DNA of 64,000 nucleotides from NCBI RefSeq assembly GCF_035325925.1, contig NZ_DAOKZA010000004.1, forward strand, positions 55,441 to 119,440. The letters run 5' to 3'. The notes beneath the pieces are model-generated. The model was not told the origin of the DNA. It did no database searches and saw only the letters and a list, made by a program, of their open reading frames with translations. This stretch comes from Calidifontimicrobium sp035325925. GTDB taxonomy: Bacteria; Pseudomonadota; Gammaproteobacteria; Burkholderiales; Burkholderiaceae_C. Each line of letters begins with the position of its first letter. Within the stretch, counting starts at the first letter, position 1. The translations under genes and the position numbers were made by a program. This document shows, piece after piece, positions 24,540 to 32,625 of the stretch.

Positions 24540-24909
24540 GACAGGGTGCCGGCGGGCGAGGCCCACCCTCCGGCTGCGCTCGAGTCGCTCGGTGAGGGCG
24601 TGCGAGCGCTTCACCAGTGCCTGCGACCCCTTCCGGATCCTCGCCGACCGGCGGCGAAGGTTCGGTCTGCGCTGTGAAGCGGTTGAGCGCCGGCGAGCGC
24701 CGGTTTTCAGTCGCGGCGCATCAGGGGCCGGCGACCGTAGAGTTCTGCGACAGTCCGCCGCCGAGATCGCCGATCGAGACACGCCGGCGGTACCCGGCCA
24801 TCAGCAGTCATTGGCGAACGGCAGCTTCCTGGCATCCCGAGGCGATCGCAAGCCGATCACCGGAACGGGGTGACGCACGGGTGGGCACCCCCAGGCAGGC
24901 GGCACTCTG
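24540..24909. other. Gene-free stretch with no recognisable content
   Basis: About 370 bp separate the mutS fragment from the transposase remnant. Short frames exist on both strands but none resembles a known family or has a ribosome binding site. The sequence is somewhat less GC-biased than genuine genes around it. It is probably decayed DNA of the same graveyard. Confidence 0.5.
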
Positions 24910-25493
24910 AGCGAATGATGCGCCGCGGATGTCGCAGGCCGCGGCGCGCCTGGTGGACCATGTCATCTCCCAGGTGCCGGTGCGGCCGTGGGTGCTGTCG
25001 CTGCCGATTCCGCTGCGCGTGCTGCTCGCCGCGCAGCCCGAGCGGGTCACGCCGGTGCTGGAGGTGGTGCAGCGCGTGCTCACGCGGTATTTGCTGGCGG
25101 CTGCCAGTCTTGGGAGCGACGAAGGTCACGGTGGCGCGATCAAGCCAATCCGGCGCTTCGGCTCCGCGGCCAACTTGATCGTCCACCTGCACTGGCTGGT
25201 GCGGGACGGCATGTACCGGGACCATCATCGCCCGCCTCATGAAGATGCTCACGCGCCGCGGTGTGCTGGTCGAAGACATGGGCCAGACCGACCTGAGCGC
25301 GCCGGATGCCCACGGCGAGCAGGCGCGCACGCTGCGCCCGCTGCAGGCCGCGGCCATCACTTGCCGCATCGCCTTCGGCCCCCGCGCCGCACAGAAGGTG
25401 CCGACGCTCAGGGGCGCGACGCCGCGCGAGAGCGCAGCGCACCGACCCCTGTGCGCCGACATCGACGACTTCAGCCTGCACGCCGCGGTGCGG
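24910..25493 (+). pseudogene. IS91-family (Y2_Tnp-type) transposase remnant
   Basis: The plus strand carries the characteristic IS91/IS801 transposase stretch VPVRPWVLSLPIPLRVLLAAQ, then RYLLAAASLG and RFGSAANLIVHLHWLVRDGMYR (the HLHxLVxDG metal-binding region). After a junction near 25220, where about 25-30 codons appear lost with a frame change, it continues KMLTRRGVLVEDMG, RTLRPLQAAA and FSLHAAVR. The N-terminal zinc-binding region and the catalytic tyrosine-bearing C-terminus are both missing. It is not functional. The 3' edge directly abuts the aceE fragment, so it marks an old insertion or one-ended transposition event. Confidence 0.8.
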
Positions 25494-25506
25494 GTCGAGG
25501 CACGGC

Positions 25507-25832
25507 GAGCCGCCCCTCGAGGAAGGCGCGTGCGCAGACGCCGGGCGCCGCTGGAAGAAGACGAGGTCGCCGCCGAGGCCTTCGCTGCAGGCGCGGAAGA
25601 AGTGGTTGAAGCCGACCTCGGACAGGTCGGCCGCGCTCGCGTGGCTCGCGATGGGGCCGCCGAGCTCGCCGTCGGCCTGGTTCGCCTTGACGACCATCGC
25701 GAGTGCGTTCCAGCGCATCAGCGCGGCGAGCCGCTCCTCGATCGCGAGGTCGCCGGGGAAGGGCGGCTGCGCAGCGACCGGGATCGTGTTGACGCAGGGC
25801 GTTCCGATCGGCGGCGTCCAGCCGACGCCGAG
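25507..25832 (-). pseudogene. Internal fragment of pyruvate dehydrogenase E1 (aceE)
   Basis: On the minus strand about 90 codons match the start of the AceE homodimeric E1: CVNTIPVAAQPPFPGD, EERLAALMRWNALAMVVKAN, GGPIASHASAADLSEVGFNHFFRA, GGDLVFFQ. After FFQ the frame shifts and continues in another frame as GVCARAFLEGRL, also an AceE segment. There is no start codon, and everything downstream of this N-terminal piece is gone. Substitutions at usually invariant places (GGPIAS for GGHIAS) show decay. It is broken off exactly beside the IS91 remnant. Confidence 0.78.
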
Positions 25833-26090
25833 CGCCCGACCGGCACCGGGTCGTTCCCAGGTCTGGACTGGGCCTGCCCTTGGCCGTCCGAGATTGACGT
25901 TCCCCCCAGCCCCCAGGGTCCACTGGAGAGGCGCACACCGCGCCCACGGGCGGGATGGCGCCGGTGTCGGGCGGTCTTGCGCGCATGCCGCCGGGATCCG
26001 CCGAACTCCGGGGTGCTTTGCATGGCCACGGCAACTCGCGCCGGCGCGCGGTGTTCCGGCAGGCCCACGGCCGTGGCGCCGCCGTGCCGC

Positions 26091-27098
26091 TCAGTTCACC
26101 GTTTCCGCGACCTGCAGCAACTCCAGCGGTGGTGTCATCTGCAGCCGGCGCGCCAGCGGCATGTGGATGACGATCGCGAAGCGTGTCATGCGCGCCACCG
26201 GCAGTTCGCCGGCCTTCGCGCCGGCGAGGATCTTCTCGGCCTGCGCGCCGGCCAGGCGGCCGATCTCGGCGTAGCGCGCCGCCACCGAGAGCAGCGCGTG
26301 ACCGTCGCGCACGACCGACTCGTAAGGGCTCAGCACCGGCAGGCCCAGCGCGATGGCCGCGTTGCCCAGCAGGTCGGCGTTGTCGCGCAGGAACGACGAC
26401 GACCCCAGGTAGACCACGTCGACGCCGGCGTGCTTCAGCGCGTTGAGTTGCGGCGCGATGTCCGACGGTCGCGGGCGCCCGTCGGCGGCCAGCGGCAGTT
26501 CGCGCGCGACGAGTTCGAAGCCCTGCGCGCCCACCAGCGCTGCCAGTTCGTCGCGCTTCATCAGCGAGTTCTTCTCGTCCGCGTGGTACAGCAGCCCCAG
26601 CCGACGCAGCCCCGGCCGGTAGGCGCGCAGCGTCTGCAGATTCACCAGTTCCGGCACGCGGTTGTAGGTGCCGGTCAGGTCCGCACGGCCAGGCCTGTCC
26701 AGGCTGCGCACCAGCCCGGCGCCGACGGGATCGGCGACGATCATGAAGACCTTCGGAATCTCCGGCGCCCATCCCGGCTGGCCGACCTCGTCCAGGCGGC
26801 CGGCCATGCCCAGCGTGACGTTGGTGCCGTAGGTGAGCACGAGGTCGACGCGGCTTTCGCGCGCCTCGGCCAGGAAGCCGGGTAAGGCGCTGCGCTGCCG
26901 ATTCGCGTCGCGCAGCACGAAGCGCACCGGCACGCGCCGCTCGTTCAGGTAGGCCTGAAAGGCCTGGCAGGCTTCCTCGCAGCCGGTCCAGGTGACGATC
27001 ATCACCGTCTTCGGTCCAGCGGCCGGCGCCGCCACGCCCAGCGCCATCAGCGCCAGTCCGGCCAGCCAGTTGCGCCATCGCATCGCGGTGTCTCTCAT
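26091..27098 (-). CDS. Periplasmic binding protein, ABC_sub_bind family
   Basis: This 335-residue protein has a signal peptide (MRWRNWLAGLALMALGVAAPAAG after a short N-terminus) and the two-lobed ABC_sub_bind (PF04392-like) fold. Seen are MIVTWTGCEEACQAFQAYL, VDLVLTYGTNVTLGM, FMIVADPVGAGLV and GVDVVYLGSSSFLRDNADLL. Members bind small ligands such as Trp/Tyr or unknown solutes and usually neighbour an ABC permease and ATPase. Here there is none: the gene is the last of three overlapping genes behind a sensor-HAMP-MFS fusion. Start ATG 27098 overlaps the upstream stop (ATGA). It probably hands ligand to the sensor domains or the MFS transporter; this is inference. Confidence 0.85.
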   Translation of the reverse strand: MRDTAMRWRNWLAGLALMALGVAAPAAGPKTVMIVTWTGCEEACQAFQAYLNERRVPVRFVLRDANRQRSALPGFLAEARESRVDLVLTYGTNVTLGMAGRLDEVGQPGWAPEIPKVFMIVADPVGAGLVRSLDRPGRADLTGTYNRVPELVNLQTLRAYRPGLRRLGLLYHADEKNSLMKRDELAALVGAQGFELVARELPLAADGRPRPSDIAPQLNALKHAGVDVVYLGSSSFLRDNADLLGNAAIALGLPVLSPYESVVRDGHALLSVAARYAEIGRLAGAQAEKILAGAKAGELPVARMTRFAIVIHMPLARRLQMTPPLELLQVAETVN

Positions 27099-29080
27099 GC
27101 GGGCCGGGCGCGCCGCAGCTTCTCGACGAGCAGAAAGCCGGCCAGCCCCAGCAGCGCGAGGATAGCAAGCGCGCGCAGGCTGACCGCGGCGCCGGCGAAC
27201 GGCAGCGCGAAGGCGCAGGCCGCGAGGCCGGCGATCGCGCCCAGCCGCTCGGCCAGCCGCATCGGCCCGACCGCCGATCGGCCTGGCTCGATGCGCTGCG
27301 CCAGCACGACCAGCGGCGCACGCATCAGCGTGTGGCCGACGCCCAGCGCGGCGACGGCGCCGACCACCGACCAGTAGCCCGCCCAGGACGCCAGCGCCAG
27401 GATCGCCAGACCCGACAGCATCGCACCGCCGACGGCCAGGGCACGCGGACCGGCAGCGCCGTGCGACAGCGCCGTCACCGCCGGACCCAGCACGACGACT
27501 GCCAGGTAGTACAGCATCACGACCCGTGCCACCTCGGCCGGCCCCGAACCGACGGCCGTCAGCATCAGCGGCGTCAGGTACCAGACGACGACGGCCGTCG
27601 CCGCGCTCATCGGCACCGCCAGCCCCAGCAGCAGCGCCAGGGTGCGCGTGCCGGTCGATGCCGAGGGTGCAGGCGCCGCGCCCGCGAGAGCGACCCCCAC
27701 CGCATCGCCGGCGGCGCCGCGCATCATCAGCAGGCCGACGACGCCCGCTGCGGCGGCGATCAGCGCTCCTGTCGCGAGTGCTGCGCCGTAGCCCAGGCGC
27801 CCGGCGACCACCCCGCCCAGCGCCGCGCCGCAGAACACCCCGCCGTAGACGACCGCGACGAAGGCGCCGGCAGCGCGTGCGCCGCCCTGGTCGGCCGCGG
27901 CCCGTAGCGCGTACTCCTGGCAGGCGATGGTCGCGCTGGCGTAGCACAGCGCCATCAGCCCGCGCCACAGCGTGACCTCGGCCACGTGGTCGGCCGCGGC
28001 GAGCCCGAGCAGGCACAGCACGGTCGGTGGCACCGAGAACGTGAACAGCCGCCGTGCGCCGAAGCGGCGGACCAGCGCGCCGCCGAAGGCGGTCAGCAGC
28101 GCGATCGCGCCGAGATAGGCGACCAGCGGCGCGGCCGCGGCGAGTTCCGGGCCCAGCCAGGCCGGCCGCGCCAGCGAGCGCGTGTAGACCGGCAGGAACG
28201 AGACCGCGATTTCGGTGCCGACGACGAAGACAAACAGCGCGAGCCGGATGTCGCCGACATCGGACAGCCGCAGCAGCCGTGGCTGCCCCGCCGCGACGCG
28301 CACCTCCCATTGCCGTTGCAGCGCCTCGCGCGTGGCGGCGCCGAGCGCGGCGAAACGTGCCGCGAGGTCCTGGGCATGATCGTTGAGCCTTTCCGCGGCG
28401 CGCACCAGTCCCACCGGCCCGCCGGGCTCGACACGATGGCGGAAGTCGCCTTCGCGCTGCGCCTCGAGCAGGCGCGACACGCGCGCGAGTGGCCGGTCCA
28501 CGGCGCGCGCCGCCAGCAGCAGCAGCGTGAGCTCCAGCGCGAGCAGCGCCGCGGCCAGCCCGATCACCATCACGTCGAGCAGCACTTCGCGCAGCCGCGT
28601 GCGCACGAAAGCCGGGCTGAGCTCGACGACGACCTCTCCGACCAGGCGGTTGCCGTCGAGGATGGACAGGGCGTACGCACCGCGTGGTGCGGTCGCCGCC
28701 GTCGCATCGGGTGTCGGCATCGCGAGTCGATCGGCGTCGGGCCGTTGACGCGCTGCGGTCGCGACGACGGCACCGTCGGCCGCGCGCACCACGATGCGGT
28801 CGACCTCCCCGAAGCTCTGCAGCGTCTGCGCCAGGTAGCCGTCGAGGCCGGCCATGCCGCCGAGCGGCACGCCGAGATCGAGCGCGCGCTGCAGTTCGGC
28901 GCGCACGATGGCGCCGATCAGCCGCGTGCGCTTGGACAGCTCCGGCGCCACCGCGCGCTCGAAGGCGTCGACCGCATGCACGCCGACGGCCAGCACCGCA
29001 CCGCCGAGCAGCGCGAGCAGCAGTGCGACCAGGCGCAGCCGCAGGCCGCGCGCGATGCCGTCGCCGGCCCATGCCGTCAC
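27095..29080 (-). CDS. Fusion of a periplasmic sensor-HAMP module with an MFS transporter
   Basis: This 661-residue protein has a rare domain order. The N-terminal part looks like a chemoreceptor or kinase input: TM1 (residues 15-37), a periplasmic domain of about 130 residues, TM2 (about 172-195), then a HAMP-like linker (RPLARVSRLLEAQREGDFRHRVEPGGPVGLVRAAERLNDHAQDL). From about residue 275 twelve further hydrophobic helices follow with MFS features (ALVRRFGARRLF loop; LGVGHTLMRAPL). It suggests a transporter gated by ligand binding in the periplasm. It starts with GTG in a GTGA overlap with the upstream sensor gene and ends in an ATGA overlap with the binding-protein gene. The cargo is unknown. 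Confidence 0.85.
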   Translation of the reverse strand: MTAWAGDGIARGLRLRLVALLLALLGGAVLAVGVHAVDAFERAVAPELSKRTRLIGAIVRAELQRALDLGVPLGGMAGLDGYLAQTLQSFGEVDRIVVRAADGAVVATAARQRPDADRLAMPTPDATAATAPRGAYALSILDGNRLVGEVVVELSPAFVRTRLREVLLDVMVIGLAAALLALELTLLLLAARAVDRPLARVSRLLEAQREGDFRHRVEPGGPVGLVRAAERLNDHAQDLAARFAALGAATREALQRQWEVRVAAGQPRLLRLSDVGDIRLALFVFVVGTEIAVSFLPVYTRSLARPAWLGPELAAAAPLVAYLGAIALLTAFGGALVRRFGARRLFTFSVPPTVLCLLGLAAADHVAEVTLWRGLMALCYASATIACQEYALRAAADQGGARAAGAFVAVVYGGVFCGAALGGVVAGRLGYGAALATGALIAAAAGVVGLLMMRGAAGDAVGVALAGAAPAPSASTGTRTLALLLGLAVPMSAATAVVVWYLTPLMLTAVGSGPAEVARVVMLYYLAVVVLGPAVTALSHGAAGPRALAVGGAMLSGLAILALASWAGYWSVVGAVAALGVGHTLMRAPLVVLAQRIEPGRSAVGPMRLAERLGAIAGLAACAFALPFAGAAVSLRALAILALLGLAGFLLVEKLRRARPA

Positions 29081-29850
29081 GACGGCCGGTCCCGCGTCGC
29101 GGCCAGCTGCTGTCCGGCCGCGCGGTAGCGCGCGGCCGCGGCCTCCAGCCGTTCGCGCAGGGCGAGCGCATCGGGTGCCTGCGCCGGCGCGTCGGCGCCG
29201 GCGGCACGGCGCCAGGCGCCACGTTCGAAGTCACGGCAGCCGGTATCGATGGCGTCGAACTGTCGGATGACCGCGCGCAGTCCCCAGCGCAGCAGCAGCG
29301 CCCCGAGGGCCCCGACGAGCAGCAGCGCCAGCAGCGCACCCAGCACGACGGCGGCGAACATCGCGCGCACCTGCGTCAGGTGGCCGTCGCGCGGATAGAC
29401 GATGAGGATGCCGCCGGCGCTGCCGCCGTCGCCGCCGACGATGTCGACGCTGCCCAGGAAGCCTTCGTGGCTGTCGAGGTACCAGGGCGCGCCGCGCGCG
29501 GCCGCGCGCGCCGCGACGGCCTGCGGCGGGATCGTCGCGGGCCCGCCCGCCGCCGTGGAGTGGACGATGCGGCCGTCGCTGTCGAACACGTGCAGCGCGA
29601 CGATGTCCTCGTCGCTCTGGCGCGCGCGCTCGAGCAGCGCCGTCGCGTTGCGCACGCTGGCCAGCGGCAGGCCCAGCCGCACCGCAGAGGCGAACGGTGC
29701 CATCGTGCGGTCGGCGAGCACGACCAGGCGCTCGCCGACCAGCGTGGCGTGGATGCTGCCGAACTGCAGCGTGGCGAGGCCGACGAAGATGCCCAGCACC
29801 ACCAGGGCGACGATCGTCACGGTGCCCCAGATGCGCCAGAGGAGAGCCAT
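29077..29850 (-). CDS. Membrane sensor protein without output domain
   Basis: This 257-residue protein has TM1 (about residues 6-30) and a periplasmic domain of about 130 residues with Cache-like features (IVALHVFDSDGRIVHST; WYLDSHEGFLGSVDIVG). TM2 (about 175-200) follows, then a cytoplasmic tail of about 55 residues with a coil-like segment but no kinase, cyclase or methyl-accepting domain. It resembles the input half of the fusion protein encoded next. The first gene of the three-gene operon, it overlaps the second by GTGA. ATG 29850 is preferred over GTG 29886 because it puts TM1 close to the N-terminus. Confidence 0.78.
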   Translation of the reverse strand: MALLWRIWGTVTIVALVVLGIFVGLATLQFGSIHATLVGERLVVLADRTMAPFASAVRLGLPLASVRNATALLERARQSDEDIVALHVFDSDGRIVHSTAAGGPATIPPQAVAARAAARGAPWYLDSHEGFLGSVDIVGGDGGSAGGILIVYPRDGHLTQVRAMFAAVVLGALLALLLVGALGALLLRWGLRAVIRQFDAIDTGCRDFERGAWRRAAGADAPAQAPDALALRERLEAAAARYRAAGQQLAATRDRPS

Positions 29851-30097
29851 CGTGGAAGGGCTGTGCCAGCAGCGCAGGCCGCGCACGATCGGCGGGCCGC
29901 GTCGGGTCGGGCCAGCATAGTGGCCGCAGCGCCGGATGGTGACCGGGCGGCGCCAGGGATTACCCCAGGGCGTCTGCGTGACCTGGACGGCCCGCGTACC
30001 GGCCGGACATCGGCGACCAAGCCGCAGACGCCGGTCGACGTTCGCCGAGCCAGCGCCCCGAGGTGCGCATCCATGCCTGCCGGCGCCGGGTGAGGGA

Positions 30098-30589
30098 TCA
30101 GACCTGCCGCGTCAGCCTGATCAGGTTCAGCGCCCGTGCGGCGAAGTAGCCGCTCAGCACGCCGTAGACGGCGGAAAGGCCGACGACGAACAGCGTCGTC
30201 GAGATGACGGCGGCGTGCATGGCGTTCATGACGGCGTAGACGTACTTCGCGAAGAAGATGGCCATGATCACGGCCAGCGGGACCCAGCTGCCGGGAACGA
30301 AATACGTCTTCGCGTGGGCGTCGTAGCGCACCCGCTCGTCGCGAAACCGGGCGTACCCGACGAGCGCGGCCACGGCCAGTGCAGCGGCCCACGCGGCCAC
30401 CGGCAGGGGCGCGAAGCCGAAGCTCGACTGAACGCCGGCCAGCGACAGCGCGATCATGCCGGCGGGAAGCGCCAGCGCGGGAACCCTGCGCACGTTGCGC
30501 GTCCTCGCCTGCATGAGACCGAACGCGAGCAAGCCGGCGAACAGCGCGAACACCCAGGTCGGCGTGCGGGAAAGGATCTGGCCGATCAA
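30098..30589 (-). CDS. Multi-pass membrane protein, DUF6622-like
   Basis: This 163-residue integral membrane protein has five predicted helices (WVFALFAGLLAFGLMQ, ALALPAGMIALSLAGV, VAAWAAALAVAALVGY, VPLAVIMAIFFAKYVYAVM, TLFVVGLSAVYGVLSGYFAARAL). The pattern TPTWVFALFAGLL near the start and the FAKY helix fit the DUF6622 family of unknown function. The start is TTG 30587-30589, six bases after AGGAG; no ATG fits. It is transcribed in the same direction as the MerR gene upstream, with a 76-bp gap. Confidence 0.7.
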   Translation of the reverse strand: MIGQILSRTPTWVFALFAGLLAFGLMQARTRNVRRVPALALPAGMIALSLAGVQSSFGFAPLPVAAWAAALAVAALVGYARFRDERVRYDAHAKTYFVPGSWVPLAVIMAIFFAKYVYAVMNAMHAAVISTTLFVVGLSAVYGVLSGYFAARALNLIRLTRQV

Positions 30590-30665
30590 GGGGTTCTCCT
30601 GCGGGTATCTGGGCGGCGGGGGTCGACGCCGGCGAGGCGCGTGGTCCGAGTCGGTGCGGCCTGGA

Positions 30666-31121
30666 TCATGCGCCGCTTCGGGGCGGCCTGGACGATGCGC
30701 CTGTTCGGGGCGCGGGTCGCCGCTGCCGCTTCTCCAGTGCGCCGGCGGCGGCGGCCTTCAGCAGTCGCTGGAACGACGGGCAGGCCGCATGGCTGGTCGC
30801 GGGGCAGGCCGCCGCGTGCCGCAGTCCTTCGATCATCGCCCTCAGGCGCTTGACCATGCGCTCGAGCTCGTCGGCCTTCGCCGAGAGCATGGCGCGGTCG
30901 ATGTTCGGCGCGCCGCCCGGGGTGAACATGACCCGGATCTCGTCCAGCGAGAAGCCGGCCGCCTGCCCCAGCGCGATGAGCGCCAGCTGATCGAGCACCG
31001 ACGGCGCGAACTTGCGGCGCGCGCCCTCCGACGCCAGCGAGCGGATCAGCCCCTTGCGCTCGTAGTAGCGCAGCGCCGAAGCGGCCACGCCCGACTTCCT
31101 GGCAACTTCGGCGATGTCCAT
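30666..31121 (-). CDS. MerR-family transcriptional regulator
   Basis: This 151-residue protein has an N-terminal winged helix (MDIAEVARKSGVAASALRYYERKGLI), a coiled-coil dimer helix and a C-terminal segment with two Cys (CPATSHAACPSF) that could sense metal, thiols or redox. MerR proteins bend promoters with overlong spacers. It is divergent from the DUF2938/flavodoxin/DUF2798 operon, and a 19-bp-spacer promoter lies between (31131-31161), so it most likely controls that operon. The spacing of the two cysteines does not match SoxR, so the signal is not predicted. Confidence 0.88.
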   Translation of the reverse strand: MDIAEVARKSGVAASALRYYERKGLIRSLASEGARRKFAPSVLDQLALIALGQAAGFSLDEIRVMFTPGGAPNIDRAMLSAKADELERMVKRLRAMIEGLRHAAACPATSHAACPSFQRLLKAAAAGALEKRQRRPAPRTGASSRPPRSGA

Positions 31122-31130
31122 CGAAACCGC

Positions 31131-31161
31131 TTGACTTCAAGTTGACTTCAACTTCTATCAT
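31131..31161 (+). promoter_or_regulatory. MerR-type promoter with 19-bp spacer
   Basis: TTGACT (31131-31136) and TATCAT (31156-31161) are separated by exactly 19 bp, the spacing that MerR-family activators require. The spacer region carries two copies of TTGACTTCAA one base apart, which also read as an imperfect dyad (16 of 21 positions symmetric). It precedes the DUF2938 start by 44 bp, with a GAGGAG ribosome binding site in between. The divergent MerR gene begins only 10 bp away. Confidence 0.8.
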
Positions 31162-31205
31162 GCCTGTGACATGTCATCCGGTCAACGCATCTTGAGGAGA
31201 TCCCC

Positions 31206-31700
31206 ATGCCTGCCTTTCCGCTCGTCGCCCACATCGCGCTGGTCGGCATCGGCGCGACGGCGCTGATGGACCTGTGGCTGTGGCTGCTGGCGCGCCTGGG
31301 GGTGCCGACCACCGGGTTCGCGATGGTGGGCCGCTGGGTCGGGCACGTCGCACGCGGCACGATCGCCCACGCGGCGATCTCGAAGGCCGCGCCGATCCCC
31401 TTCGAGCTCGGCCTGGGCTGGCTGACCCACTACCTCATCGGCATCGCCTTCGCGGCGGCGCTGGTCGGTCTGCAGGGCGCCGCGTGGCTGCATCAGCCGA
31501 CGGCGCTGCCGGCCCTGGCGTTCGGAGCCGCCACCGTGGTCGCACCCTGGTTCGTGATGCAGCCGGCCATGGGCGCCGGCTTCCTGGCCCGCAAGACACC
31601 GGCGCCGCTGAAGAACGGCCTGCGCAACCTGGCCAACCACGCGGTCTTCGGCGCCGGCCTGTACGTCGCGGCGGCCGCGCTGGCGCGAGTCGCCGCGTGA
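31206..31700 (+). CDS. DUF2938 family membrane protein
   Basis: This 164-residue inner-membrane protein has four or five helices. Features typical of DUF2938 are GATALMDLWLWLLARLGVPTTGFAMVGRWVGH at the start, WLTHYLIGIAFA, and PWFVMQPAMGAGFLARKTP. The function of the family is unknown; it often sits with oxidoreductases under stress regulators. The ATG has GAGGAG 6-7 nt upstream. It is the first gene of the predicted MerR-controlled operon. Confidence 0.85.
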   Translation: MPAFPLVAHIALVGIGATALMDLWLWLLARLGVPTTGFAMVGRWVGHVARGTIAHAAISKAAPIPFELGLGWLTHYLIGIAFAAALVGLQGAAWLHQPTALPALAFGAATVVAPWFVMQPAMGAGFLARKTPAPLKNGLRNLANHAVFGAGLYVAAAALARVAA

Positions 31701-31747
31701 GCCGCTCGCATCCCTCGTCGTCCCTCGACCGTCCCGGAGACTCCCTC

Positions 31748-32317
31748 ATGAGCAAGCTCGCCATCGTCTATCACAGCGCCCACGGGCACACCGAGTTCAT
31801 CGCCCGCCAGGTGCATGTCGGCACCTCGGATGTCGTCGGCGTCGATGCCCGCCTGGTCCCGGCGGAAGACATCGCGCGCCGGCCCGACGACCTCGTCGCG
31901 TACGACGGTTTCATCTTCGGCTCGCCGACCTACCTGGGCGGCGTCAGCGCGCCGTTCAAGAACTTCATGGACTCGACGGGCCGCCTCTGGCGCACCCAGC
32001 GACTCAAGGGCAAGCTCGCCGCCGGGTTCACCGTGTCGTCGCTGCCCTCGGGGGACAAGCTGTCGACCTTGCTGTCGATGTTCGTCTTCGGCATGCAGCA
32101 CGGCATGCTGTGGGTCGGCAACCCCATCGTGCCCGAGCAGCACAGCGGCGTGCCGTACGAAGAGGCGGCCAACCGGCTGGGCTCGTGGTCGGGGCTGATG
32201 GCCCAGGCCGGGCACGCCGCACCCGCGGACGCGTTCGTGCCGGGCGACGTCAAGACCGCACGCCTGTTCGGCCGGCATGTCGCCCAAAGCCTGGAGCGCG
32301 TGCTCGTCCCGGCTTGA
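31748..32317 (+). CDS. Flavodoxin-fold NAD(P)H-dependent oxidoreductase (WrbA-like)
   Basis: This 189-residue flavoprotein has an N-terminal FMN phosphate loop (IVYHSAHGHTEFIARQV) and the second FMN loop FGSPTYLGGVSAPFKNFMD, as in WrbA/NAD(P)H:quinone oxidoreductases. These reduce quinones by two electrons and protect against redox cycling. The length is normal (about 190-200). It is 47 bp downstream of the DUF2938 gene and 26 bp upstream of the DUF2798 gene, all under the MerR-type promoter. A quinone or electrophile stress role is inferred. Confidence 0.88.
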   Translation: MSKLAIVYHSAHGHTEFIARQVHVGTSDVVGVDARLVPAEDIARRPDDLVAYDGFIFGSPTYLGGVSAPFKNFMDSTGRLWRTQRLKGKLAAGFTVSSLPSGDKLSTLLSMFVFGMQHGMLWVGNPIVPEQHSGVPYEEAANRLGSWSGLMAQAGHAAPADAFVPGDVKTARLFGRHVAQSLERVLVPA

Positions 32318-32343
32318 ACACGTCAACTTCCAGGAGGACCTGC

Positions 32344-32574
32344 ATGTTCCCCAAACAAGTGGCCCCCGCCCTGTTCGGCCTGATCCTGTCGGGCCTGATG
32401 TCGCTGCTGGTGTCCGGCATCTCGACCTATCGCGCCGTCGGCTTCGGTGAAGGCTACGCCGGCCTGTGGGTCGGTGCCTGGCTGACCGCGTGGCTCGTGG
32501 CCTTCCCGGTGGTGCTCGTCGTGGCACCGCTGGCGCGCAGGACGGTGGCGTTGCTCGTCGACGACCGGCCGTGA
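32344..32574 (+). CDS. DUF2798 family small membrane protein
   Basis: This 76-residue protein has two transmembrane helices (VAPALFGLILSGLMSLLVSGISTYRAVG and YAGLWVGAWLTAWLVAFPVVLVVAPLARR), the DUF2798 pattern. The function is unknown. An AGGAGGACC lies before the ATG. It is the third gene of the MerR-linked operon; DUF2798 and DUF2938 genes commonly accompany quinone reductases. Confidence 0.85.
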   Translation: MFPKQVAPALFGLILSGLMSLLVSGISTYRAVGFGEGYAGLWVGAWLTAWLVAFPVVLVVAPLARRTVALLVDDRP

Positions 32575-32625
32575 AGCTGGTCGCGCCGGGCGTGGTGCGA
32601 CGACGTCGTCGATCGGTGCCGCGGT

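Noticed and set aside
24929..25720. Intact transposase or intact aceE gene
   Set aside because: Both are frame-shifted and lack essential ends; called as pseudogene fragments.
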